Shown here in pieces: positions 39,059-46,081 of a stretch of DNA of 46,081 nt. A program made the translations under genes and the position numbers. Source of the stretch: Planctomycetota bacterium (GTDB lineage: Bacteria > Planctomycetota > SZUA-567 > H5-PLA8); assembly GCA_026692735.1 (NCBI GenBank), contig JAPLOD010000051.1, forward strand, positions 1-46,081, in the 5' to 3' direction. The notes under the pieces were generated by a model. The model saw nothing but the letters and a program-made list of their open reading frames with translations. It did not search any database and was not told where the DNA came from. The stretch's first letter is position 1. Each line of letters opens with the position of its first letter.

Positions 39059-39093
39059 TTCAATCGCAAATCGAAAATCGCAAATCGAAAATC
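39059..39093. repeat. AATCGCAAATCGAAA word array
   Basis: Tandem AATCGCA/AATCGAAA words between the convergent FGE-like gene and the hydrolase pseudogene. It is similar to the AATCC arrays elsewhere. Confidence 0.6.
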
Positions 39094-39108
39094 CGCCCCC
39101 GTCACCCG

Positions 39109-40951
39109 TCACTTCTTGCCGAGCCTGTATTCGTACATCCCATACCCCACCTCCCGCACCGCCGCGATGGTCTCCACGTAGGGCGTATCGGCGTTGTCCA
39201 CGAGGCCGATCTGGTAGTTCTCCTCGTCGTAGGGGCGTCCCGTCGTGGACTCATCCCTGTACTGGAACCAGTGGGTGCCGACAAACTGCGGATGACGCAG
39301 CGCGCCCTGCACGTAATCCTTGTACGTCTTTGCGCGCTCGTCCTGGCTCTTCGTTGCCACCAGCCCGGTGTGGAACATGCCCCGGTCCAGGGCGCCGAAG
39401 TGGAACTCGCCGACAATCAGCGGCACGTCCGCCTTGGCCGGGCACCTGAAGCTCGCGATGCTTCGCTGGTACAGGTTGTAGCTGACCACGTCGCAGAACT
39501 TCGCCGCCGCTTCCACGGCGCGGGGGTTCACCCAGGCGAAGCGGCAGCCCAGGTAGAGCTGCTTGGGCGCGATCTCCTTCACCGCGTCGCGGATGACCCT
39601 GAAGTACTCCTCGGCCGTCTTCGTGTAGAACGCGCGGAGATCGTCCTTCATCGCGCCGGGCGCCTTCTTCACGTCAATGGCGCCGCGGTGCTGCAGGAGC
39701 GCGTCCCACGAGTCGTGCTTCGTGCCCCAGGCTTCGTTCAGCTTGCAGGTCGCCGCGCCCTTCCTGGGCCGCTCTGGCGATGTACGTATCGGACCAGTTG
39801 GCGATGGTGTTCATGCCCCAACTGCGCAGGCGCCTGTGCGCCAGTTCCGCGGCTTTCGGCTTCCATTCGGAACCGAACTTGCGCATCAGGTTCGCCTGCC
39901 CGAAGTCGAAGCATTGCACCGTCCGGCCCTTGTAGTAGCCGTGCAGCGCGTACTGCTTGCTCAGGCAGCTCTTGAACTCCGGCTGATCGCCGGGGAAGTC
40001 CTTGAACCACTCCTTGCGTTCCTCGATCGGCGTTGACGCGTAGGAGTTCACGCAGTCCACGCCGTGCGACCAGAAAAGCTTCCCCTCGGGGTCCACCAGC
40101 CACCACTTGCCCTCGTGCTTGGCGACGCGGAAGAACCCCGTCGCCTCCAGCGCCGGGCCGTTCTTCCAGCCGCCGTACTGGTCCCACTGCTCCGGGCCCG
40201 GCTTCTCCTTCAGCTCCTTCTCCTCGTCCTCGACGTGCTTCTTCAACTCCTCGAGCGAATGCGTCTTGCCGGGCCAATCCGCGTGGATGTACTGGCCGAA
40301 CGCGTCAATGAAGGGGAAGAAATCCTTCGCCTCTATTGGTGGCGGCGGCGTGTACGAACCGCCCGCGCGCGCGTTGTCAATCTCGAAGAGGTGGTCCTCC
40401 TTGGGCTTTGGCACGAAGATCAGGAACTGGGTCACGTTCGCGGCGTCAATCGTCCCGCTGCCGCCCTTGACGGCGGCCGGGACATCCCGCATCCCGAACA
40501 GCTTGACATCCGGCGCCCCCGGAGCGCGCCGCTTGAAGACCACCTTCAGCGTCCCCGCTTCGCCCGGTTTCAGCGTGAGGGACTCGGTGTTGCAGTTTTT
40601 CACGCCGTCCGCGCCGGGATTGTCCACGCGGCAACACACGGTGACTTCATTCGTGCTTGTGTTCTTCACCTCCAGCGCGAGGAATTCGTACTTCGCCAGG
40701 TCCCAGCGCCCCACCGCCCCCGGCGCTTTGAGCGTGATGCCGGGCCACTCTTCCGTGTGGCCGCTGGCGAGCTGCAAAGCGCTGCCGCCGGCGTTCTTGA
40801 CGACGGTCGCCTTTGTGTCGCGGGTGTCCACCTTGTCCGCATCGAAGTTGTTCTCGAAGTCGAACAGTACCTCCTCGCCCGCATCCGCCGTGACGGCGGC
40901 CGACACGGCGCAAACCACCAGCATTGCCAGCGGGAAATATGTTGCGCCCAT
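39109..40951 (-). pseudogene. Agarase/GH-A-like hydrolase, frameshifted with an apparent internal deletion
   Basis: Two adjacent ORFs (39674-40951 and 39109-39672) belong to one secreted hydrolase. The first has a signal peptide, an N-terminal beta domain (VLFDFENNFDADKV) and the barrel start WWLVDPEGKLFWSHGVDCVN up to GMNTIANWSDTYI. The second has KLNEAWGTKHDSW, YLGCRFAWVNPRAV and PLIVGEFHFGALDRG with the likely nucleophile Glu. The frames meet at about 39745-39775 with a one-base shift. As I recall relatives, roughly 90-100 residues carrying the Asn-Glu acid/base motif separate NWSD from KLNEAWG; none is seen here, so catalysis should be lost. Alternatively, an assembly collapse. Confidence 0.78.
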
Positions 40952-40975
40952 TGGAGTCCCCTATCCGGCGGCGGC

Positions 40976-41563
40976 TTACGTTAGAGCAGCGAAGGCGTCC
41001 GTCAGCGTCAGTGTGAAGCCCGGCAGCACATCCTCGCCGTCCAGGCTGTCGTTGCGCCCGACCACCCGCACTTCGCGGCCTTTACGGAAGACGTGAGCCT
41101 TGTGTGCTTGCGGGTCAACCACCCACACCAGCGTCACGCCGGCGGCGAGGAACATGTCCACCTTCTCGGTGATCTCGGACCAGCGGTCCGTGGGAGAAAC
41201 GATCTCGACGCAAAGGTCGGGCGGGGTTTCGAAGTACCCATCCTCCTCGCCCTGTGGCGGAAGGTGCTCCGTCCGAACAAAGCCCACGTCCGGGCCGCGA
41301 ACCGTGTCGGGGTCACGCTCGACGAGCACGCCGGCATCCCCGACGAAAACCCGGCCGAGTCCGCGTGACTCGGCGTAGCGGTCAAGAAGCTTGCCGAGGA
41401 CAAAGCAAAGGAATCCGTGCTTGCGCTTTGGCACCGTCATCGGAACCACCCTCCCGCGTATCAGTTCGCACGACCCCCATTCGGGGTGCTCGGCGTATTC
41501 TGCCGCTGTGACCAGCCTGTCCGTGGGCGGCGCGGGTCGAGCTTCCAATTGTGCAGTATCCAT
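40976..41563 (-). CDS. Uma2 family (DUF820) restriction-endonuclease-like protein
   Basis: A 195-residue protein of the Uma2 group: CELIRGRVVPMTVPKRKHG, then VRGPDVGFVRTEHL (Asp), PDLCVEIVSPTDRW (Glu-x-Val) and ITEKVDMFLAAGVTLVWVVDP (Lys), the PD-(D/E)XK-type core. Such genes are very numerous in Planctomycetes and cyanobacteria; their biological role is unsettled, and a nuclease activity is presumed from fold. The ATG at 41563 is chosen because homologues start near it; GGGGTGA lies upstream. It is 25 bp upstream of the broken hydrolase gene. Confidence 0.88.
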   Translation of the reverse strand: MDTAQLEARPAPPTDRLVTAAEYAEHPEWGSCELIRGRVVPMTVPKRKHGFLCFVLGKLLDRYAESRGLGRVFVGDAGVLVERDPDTVRGPDVGFVRTEHLPPQGEEDGYFETPPDLCVEIVSPTDRWSEITEKVDMFLAAGVTLVWVVDPQAHKAHVFRKGREVRVVGRNDSLDGEDVLPGFTLTLTDAFAALT

Positions 41564-41620
41564 AATCTCACCCCTTGCTCCACATATCATAACGCAAGCG
41601 GCCGGTAACTCAATGCCCCG

Positions 41621-42892
41621 TCACTCGCCTTCCGGCCATTTCCTCACCGCGTCCGCGGCCTGGTGCACCAAGCCATCTATCTCGCCGGCGAGATTCTTCC
41701 CCTTGGCATCGCTGTCTGAGTTGAACAACACTGCCCAGTTGATGCCATCATGCCGGCGAACCATGATCGTGGACGAACCGGACAGCAGACCATTGTGCCA
41801 GGTGTTCGCCTTGCCGGTGTTGCCGACGGGACGCACCGACCAGCCGCAGGCATAGTACGCGGCTTTCGGTTTGCCGTTGGTCTCATACCCCGCCGGCCCT
41901 TCCGGCCGTTCGAACATCGGCTTGATGCTTTCCGGTTTCAGAATCTTGCAGCGCGCCGGGTCGTCGAACGCCGCCGCGAAACGCACCAGGTCCACGGCCG
42001 ACGCGATCCAGCCGCCGTGAGCGTCCAGGGCTTCGAGGCAGAACGTCCCGTACGGCAATGGGACTTTCCGGCCGAGCGGCGCGCCCACCACAGCCGCGCC
42101 CGTGCGGCCCTTGCTGTCGAGATACTCCACTTCGCCCGCGGCCCGGCCCTCGGGCAGAGTCTTACCGATGCGCATGGCGGTGATACCCAGCGGCGCGAGG
42201 ACCTTTTCGCGCACGTACGTTTCGTAGGTCTCCCCGCTCGCCCGCTCGATGATCCGCCCGAGGATGCAGTAGCCGAAGTTCGAGTAGGCGTGGCGCGTGC
42301 CGGGATCGAAGTCGAGTTTCCGGCGCAGCATGTAGCGGATGATGTCCTCAGGCGCCGCCGGCGGGTCGGCCTTTTCGGCTTTCGCGATCTCCACGGAACG
42401 GAACATCGGATCGTACGACTTGGCGCTGTCCCAGCCGCCGGTGTGGTGGAGCAGTTGCCTGACCGTCACTTGCTCGAGGCGCGCGTCGCCGATGTTCGCC
42501 GGCCGCATGTCCGGCGAAAGCCGCTCAAGCATCTTGTCGTCGAGCCCGAACTTGCCCTGTTCCACCAACTGCAGGACCGCAACGCCCGTTATGGATTTCG
42601 ACAGGCTGGCGATCCTGAACAGGGACGTGGGCTGCACCGGCTCTTTCTTCTGCGCGTCGGCGAACCCGAAGCCGCGCGCATAGACCAGGCGGCTGTCTTT
42701 CGTAACCGCCAGCGCCGCGCCGGGGACATTGTGCTCCGTCATAAAGGAACGCATCAGCTTGTCGAAGCTAACGAGGTCGGCGTTCTCGGCGCCGGTTACT
42801 GGAAGCACGGCGGCTTCCCCAGCGTACACCGGCAGCAACGCAGCCAGCAGCAGGACCGGAGGAACACGCAGGACGCGCACAACGACGCTCAT
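41621..42892 (-). CDS. Exported beta-lactamase-family serine hydrolase
   Basis: A 423-residue class C beta-lactamase/DD-peptidase-like protein with a signal peptide (RVPPVLLLAALLPVYAGEA). The nucleophile motif SLSK has its Ser near residue 96 (FRIASLSKSIT), and YSNFGY (Tyr about 203) is the second motif. The late region YACGWSVRPVG...TWHNGLLSG may supply the third (HNG for KTG). These enzymes hydrolyse esters, D-peptides or beta-lactams in the periplasm. Its ATG overlaps the HEPN stop by 4 bp, so it is translated from the same message as HEPN/MNT. Confidence 0.88.
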   Translation of the reverse strand: MSVVVRVLRVPPVLLLAALLPVYAGEAAVLPVTGAENADLVSFDKLMRSFMTEHNVPGAALAVTKDSRLVYARGFGFADAQKKEPVQPTSLFRIASLSKSITGVAVLQLVEQGKFGLDDKMLERLSPDMRPANIGDARLEQVTVRQLLHHTGGWDSAKSYDPMFRSVEIAKAEKADPPAAPEDIIRYMLRRKLDFDPGTRHAYSNFGYCILGRIIERASGETYETYVREKVLAPLGITAMRIGKTLPEGRAAGEVEYLDSKGRTGAAVVGAPLGRKVPLPYGTFCLEALDAHGGWIASAVDLVRFAAAFDDPARCKILKPESIKPMFERPEGPAGYETNGKPKAAYYACGWSVRPVGNTGKANTWHNGLLSGSSTIMVRRHDGINWAVLFNSDSDAKGKNLAGEIDGLVHQAADAVRKWPEGE

Positions 42893-43281
42893 GGGCCGCT
42901 GCCAAGCTTCCCCACATGCGTGACGAATTCCGTCACCCGCCGGAGGATGTCTGCGCGGTCCAAATCCTCGCCGAGCGTGTCAAACGCCTCGTAGCGGAAC
43001 TGCACCGCAAAATCGGTGAGCTGCTCCAAAGCGTGGAAGTCCGGCGGCACGGGCTGCGCGCTTTGGCTGAGCGACGAGAACAAGACGCCTAAGTCATGCG
43101 TTCTCGGGCAAGCCACGCCGGCGAACGAAAGCCACGCTTTCAGCGCCTTCTCCACAGCCTGTTGCGCGTGAAAGCCGAATATCTCCGTCGCGAACGCCTT
43201 GGTGTCGAGCATGCCTTCGAGGGCCTGGAGGTCCTTGGCTGCCAGCGCCAGCAAGCGGCGGGCGTTCTCACCGTCGCTCAT
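42889..43281 (-). CDS. HEPN domain protein
   Basis: A 130-residue helical protein: FGFHAQQAVEKALKAWLSFAGV is the hallmark HEPN helix, followed by PRTHDLGVLF with the RTH motif (Arg about 60, His about 62). HEPN proteins paired with MNT nucleotidyltransferases act as RNase toxins in several studied systems, while others have housekeeping roles. The start is the ATG at 43281, which overlaps the MNT gene by 14 bp. Its stop overlaps the downstream serine-hydrolase start, so all three are coupled. Confidence 0.85.
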   Translation of the reverse strand: MSDGENARRLLALAAKDLQALEGMLDTKAFATEIFGFHAQQAVEKALKAWLSFAGVACPRTHDLGVLFSSLSQSAQPVPPDFHALEQLTDFAVQFRYEAFDTLGEDLDRADILRRVTEFVTHVGKLGSGP

Positions 43282-43603
43282 AGAGCAGTCTCCCCTCGCG
43301 CACACAGTGGCCGATGATATGGTTGAGGGAGCCTCGCCAGCGTTTCACCTCGTCCACGCTGTAGACGAGTATGTCCTTGGGCAGGCCGAACGCTGCCAGT
43401 GCGCGCCTGATGCGCCACAGCTCGCTCCAACGGCTGCGCCCCTCGCCGAACGGCGCGTCCTCGACGACGAGCAAGTCCACGTCCGAATCCGCCGTGGCCC
43501 GCCCTTGGGCGTAGGACCCGAAGAGATAGATGCGTTCCGGCTGGATGTCCTGCACCAGCGCCGCCACCATCTGTGCCAGGAGCTTCTCATCCGCCTGGAC
43601 CAT
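43268..43603 (-). CDS. MNT-type nucleotidyltransferase
   Basis: A 111-residue minimal nucleotidyltransferase: RIYLFGSYAQGRATADSDVDLLVV contains the GSx10DxD motif (Gly29-Ser30, Asp41, Asp43). In HEPN/MNT pairs this protein can AMPylate and silence the HEPN partner. It is upstream of HEPN with a short overlap, the usual order being variable. The start at 43603 is chosen by family length; the ATG at 43648 is possible. Ribosome sites are weak for both. Confidence 0.85.
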   Translation of the reverse strand: MVQADEKLLAQMVAALVQDIQPERIYLFGSYAQGRATADSDVDLLVVEDAPFGEGRSRWSELWRIRRALAAFGLPKDILVYSVDEVKRWRGSLNHIIGHCVREGRLLYERR

Positions 43604-43652
43604 ACTCGCATACCCCGCTGCCCCGCGGCCCACTCCACGATCAGGCATGGCA

Positions 43653-44795
43653 TCATAGCCCTTCTTGTGTTTTCCTCAACCCTCCGCCTGATGAATGTGG
43701 TTCGACCGTCTGTCCCTCCGCACGCTCAAGCACCACGTTCCCCACCTTGTCACCCTCGTCAATGCCGACTCCCCATCGCTGCAGGCTCCCCGGCGCCAGC
43801 ACCTTCGCCGCACTGGTGAATACACTGTCCGGCAAGCCCAGCGCGCGTTTGACCCGCACGTCCCGTTCGAGCAGGCTCGGGATCCGGTTCAGCTCGCGGG
43901 CCTTCTTCCAGCCGAGCGTGCCCAACGCGAACCACGCCGTCGGGGGCACGGGGTAATCGCTGCCGTGGAGCAGTTTCTCGACGACGCCTTCCTCGCGCAG
44001 GAACCGCGCGATCCAGCGCGTGCGGCCCGGCGTGCAGAAGGCTGAGGTGTCGCCCCAGCAGTTCGGGTACTTGCGCGCCAGCGCGCAGAACTGCGGCAGA
44101 AAGCTGTTGTCGAAGAGGCCGCTCTTCGTCCCGCTGTGAGCCATCACCACGGTGACGCCGCGGTCCAGTGCGGGCAGCATGACTTCCGGGTTGCCCAGTT
44201 CGGGCCGGGTCACGTTGACCGTGTGTTCTCCGGCGGTGTGCACGATCAGCGGCACTTTCTTCGCTGCCAGGAGATCGAAGACGGGCACGCAACGCTTGTC
44301 GCGCGGGTCCATCCCCTGCGAATTGGGCAGCCACTTCATCGCCACGGCGCCGCGTTCGATCCACCGCGCGGTTTCATCCAGAGCGTCACGGCGGTAGGGA
44401 TGGACGGACAGCGCCGGCATGTACTTGCCGCGCATCGCGTCGCGCTCGGCGCACGCGAACACGTACTCATTCGGCACGAACAGTTCCTGCCCCGTGGCCT
44501 GTGGCTCCCCCGCTTCCGTGTAGATGCGGTCGTGAGCGAAGACCACCACGGCGGCCAGCGCGCCGTTCGCGGCAGCCGTGGTGATCGCCCAATCGAGGCG
44601 TTCCAGGTACGCCTGGTCGAGCCGGCGGGCGTGATCGGCGGCGGTGATGCCCAGTTGCCAGCACATGAGCCGAAAGAAGAGCGAGTTGAACTTCGCGGGC
44701 GCGATGAAGCAGTTCGTCCCGCCATGGCCGACGCCAGCGAGGTGCGTATGGATGTCAACCACCACCGCGGCCGCGTTCTTCTCGGGTGTGTTCAC
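43653..44795 (-). CDS. Amidohydrolase-2 family metal-dependent hydrolase
   Basis: A 380-residue TIM-barrel hydrolase. VVVDIHTHLAG carries the first metal HxH, AVAMKWLPNSQG follows, VPLIVHTAGEH has the next His, VVMAHSGTKSG another, and LLHGSDYPVPP the C-terminal Asp. Relatives decarboxylate or hydrolyse aromatic and lactone substrates. The GTG at 44795 with GGAGA upstream is preferred over the longer ORF, since its GTG overlaps the upstream TGA (GTGA), implying coupled translation with the O-antigen ligase gene. The functional link to that gene is unclear. Confidence 0.85.
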   Translation of the reverse strand: MNTPEKNAAAVVVDIHTHLAGVGHGGTNCFIAPAKFNSLFFRLMCWQLGITAADHARRLDQAYLERLDWAITTAAANGALAAVVVFAHDRIYTEAGEPQATGQELFVPNEYVFACAERDAMRGKYMPALSVHPYRRDALDETARWIERGAVAMKWLPNSQGMDPRDKRCVPVFDLLAAKKVPLIVHTAGEHTVNVTRPELGNPEVMLPALDRGVTVVMAHSGTKSGLFDNSFLPQFCALARKYPNCWGDTSAFCTPGRTRWIARFLREEGVVEKLLHGSDYPVPPTAWFALGTLGWKKARELNRIPSLLERDVRVKRALGLPDSVFTSAAKVLAPGSLQRWGVGIDEGDKVGNVVLERAEGQTVEPHSSGGGLRKTQEGL

Positions 44796-46081
44796 GACGG
44801 TGTCTCCGGAGAAGCGGCCAGGATCTGCCGCGCGCGCGCATACAGCAGCCCCAGAGAGAACCACAGCGGCAGCGCATAGGACGGCCCTTCCAGGGTCACG
44901 GTGAAGAACGCAAAAATGGCCGTATAGAAGAAGTACAGCAGGATGCCTTCCAGCAGCACGTCGCCGAATCCCTGCTTCACGGCCAGCGCCTTCCAGACAT
45001 AGAACAGTGCCGACAGCATGAGCGCCGCGAGTATGGCGAGCCCGACCACGCCGTAGCGATAGAGCATGTTCAGGTAACTGTTATGCGGGTTCAGGCCGCT
45101 GGGATCTTCCTCGTGGTGGAAATACGTCTCCTTAAGCACCTCGTTGAAATCCCAGGCCCGTCCCACGCCCGCCCCTAGCCAGGGACGGCCGGTGCGCCAA
45201 TCGTGGAGCATGCGCCGCCACATCAGCAGCCGCCACACGTTGTTCACGACGCTGGTCCCGCCGGCGAGCTGTCCCACGCGGGCAACGGCGTTCAGCTTGT
45301 AGACTTCCGGATTGGTGATGGGCTGGTACGGCGGGCGCGGCGATAGTTCGTAGTCCTTGGGATTGGCAGGCGCGTTCGTCTGGTCGTACACCTCAAACAG
45401 CTCCTGGTACGTCTTCGGCCGCCATGCGCTCAGTTCCGCAGCCTGCGCGGGCGTCACCTTCCGCATGCTTCGATAGGCGAAGAGCGCGACGCCGAACAGC
45501 ACGGCCAGCAGCACGGCGCGCTTCAGCGTCTCCGCCTGCCCGCGCAGAGACACGGCCCCGCTCATGACCAGGTGCAGCACGAGCGCTCCGCCAATGCCGA
45601 CCGGCACAACCGATTGCGGCACGCCCAGGCTCTGTCGCCACCCCACGAGCAGCAGGAGGACCAGGGCCAGCGCCCTCCAGAACCAGCTCCCGCTCCACAC
45701 CAGGAACAGGCCGAGTCCCAGAACGGCAATCGGCAGCGTCTGCTGGCCGAAGAGGCTTTCGCCAGGGTACAGACTGCCAGGCGCCGGTTTGGGCGTCAGA
45801 AGACCAACTGCATCCAGGCCGGCGCACGCCACCGACACCAGCACGCCGCATAACGCCGCCTGAAGAACGTATGTCTCCCGGTCGCCAAAAAGCAGAAACG
45901 CGTACAGGAAGACGGCAGCGTAGCCCACCATGGCGCTCTGACGGATGATCAGGTAGGCGTTGGGCGAACTCCCGCAGAACGCCGCCACGGCATGGCCCAC
46001 GCCCCACAGCAGGAAGGCCACGGCGATGGCGACGCTCGCCCAGATTCCGGGGACATGTTCGACGTTGAACGTGTCCCCGGA
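44792..46081 (-). CDS. O-antigen ligase/polymerase family membrane protein, 5' end outside window
   Basis: A polytopic membrane protein with many hydrophobic segments (for example FLVWSGSWFWRALALVLLLL and YGVVGLAILAALMLSALFYV). Near the end is PWLGAGVGRAWDFNEVL followed by LNPHNSYLNMLYRYG, the Wzy_C-type loop with HNSYL of O-antigen ligases and polymerases. The listed ORF starts at a GTG at 46021, but the frame is open to the window edge and encodes SGDTFNVEHVPG from an in-frame palindrome, so the true start is outside. It should join or polymerise surface glycans in the inner membrane. Confidence 0.85.
   Translation of the reverse strand, partial: SGDTFNVEHVPGIWASVAIAVAFLLWGVGHAVAAFCGSSPNAYLIIRQSAMVGYAAVFLYAFLLFGDRETYVLQAALCGVLVSVACAGLDAVGLLTPKPAPGSLYPGESLFGQQTLPIAVLGLGLFLVWSGSWFWRALALVLLLLVGWRQSLGVPQSVVPVGIGGALVLHLVMSGAVSLRGQAETLKRAVLLAVLFGVALFAYRSMRKVTPAQAAELSAWRPKTYQELFEVYDQTNAPANPKDYELSPRPPYQPITNPEVYKLNAVARVGQLAGGTSVVNNVWRLLMWRRMLHDWRTGRPWLGAGVGRAWDFNEVLKETYFHHEEDPSGLNPHNSYLNMLYRYGVVGLAILAALMLSALFYVWKALAVKQGFGDVLLEGILLYFFYTAIFAFFTVTLEGPSYALPLWFSLGLLYARARQILAASPETPS
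46046..46081. repeat. In-frame GGGGACATGTTC palindrome, copy 2
   Basis: Same arms and almost the same loop as 17402-17435, now in an unrelated gene on the other strand. It encodes GDTFNVEHVPG versus GDMFAVERVPG, so the codon phase is the same. Confidence 0.85.

Overview
The window is GC-rich and densely coded, apparently from a heterotrophic polysaccharide-degrading bacterium. The best guess is Planctomycetota or a relative in the PVC group. This is inferred from gene content (SUMF1/FGE-like protein, DUF4091, Uma2, DUF2283/DUF4258, several Gfo/Idh oxidoreductases, many secreted beta-helix and lyase proteins) and from the style of the dispersed palindromic repeats. There is no rRNA and no CRISPR array. 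One complete tRNA gene, tRNA-Ser(UGA), is present.

Layout. 1-2.0 kb: 3' part of a RACo-type corrinoid activator and a small zinc-ribbon protein. 2.1-5.1 kb: a PLP trans-sulfuration enzyme, a Gfo/Idh/MocA oxidoreductase and tRNA-Ser. 5.4-18.3 kb: a plus-strand block for polysaccharide or uronide breakdown: a heparinase II/III-like lyase interrupted by an in-frame TAG, a lipoprotein related to that lyase's C-terminus, a beta-helix protein, a PcRGLX/YetA-like (PL26-like) lyase and a beta-helix/PDZ/discoidin-like protein. 18.6-23.3 kb: MATE transporter, a small membrane protein, a retropepsin-like protease, a DUF2283/DUF4258 pair lying between 42-bp direct repeats, and a Tat-exported Gfo/Idh oxidoreductase. 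23.6-28.7 kb: a 1698-aa GH2-type hydrolase. 28.8-32.5 kb: a MarR-controlled MacA/MacB-like tripartite efflux operon with a clear promoter and operator. 32.9-46.1 kb: a small secreted helical protein, a PfkB kinase, a DNRLRE/DUF4091 protein, a HEAT-repeat protein, an FGE-like protein with two membrane helices inserted in its fold, a broken agarase-like hydrolase, Uma2, a beta-lactamase-like hydrolase, a HEPN/MNT pair, an amidohydrolase and a 5'-truncated O-antigen ligase.

The most striking feature is not one gene but the density of small palindromic and dispersed repeats. Some lie between genes: a roughly 60-100 bp CACGAAGAA-type inverted repeat in six copies, and several inverted or tandem arrays of 7-10 bp words. 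Others lie in frame inside coding sequences. The clearest is an 81-bp near-perfect palindrome that adds exactly 27 codons to a secreted beta-helix protein. A shorter related palindrome sits in the same codon phase in two unrelated genes. At two genes a repeat falls at the signal-peptide region and appears to have remodelled the start. The window therefore looks like a genome in which families of small palindromes spread through both intergenic and protein-coding DNA, alongside duplicated 3' gene ends next to accessory genes.

Limits: all calls are by eye, from the sequence and the supplied translations. Family names come from recalled motifs, not from searches.
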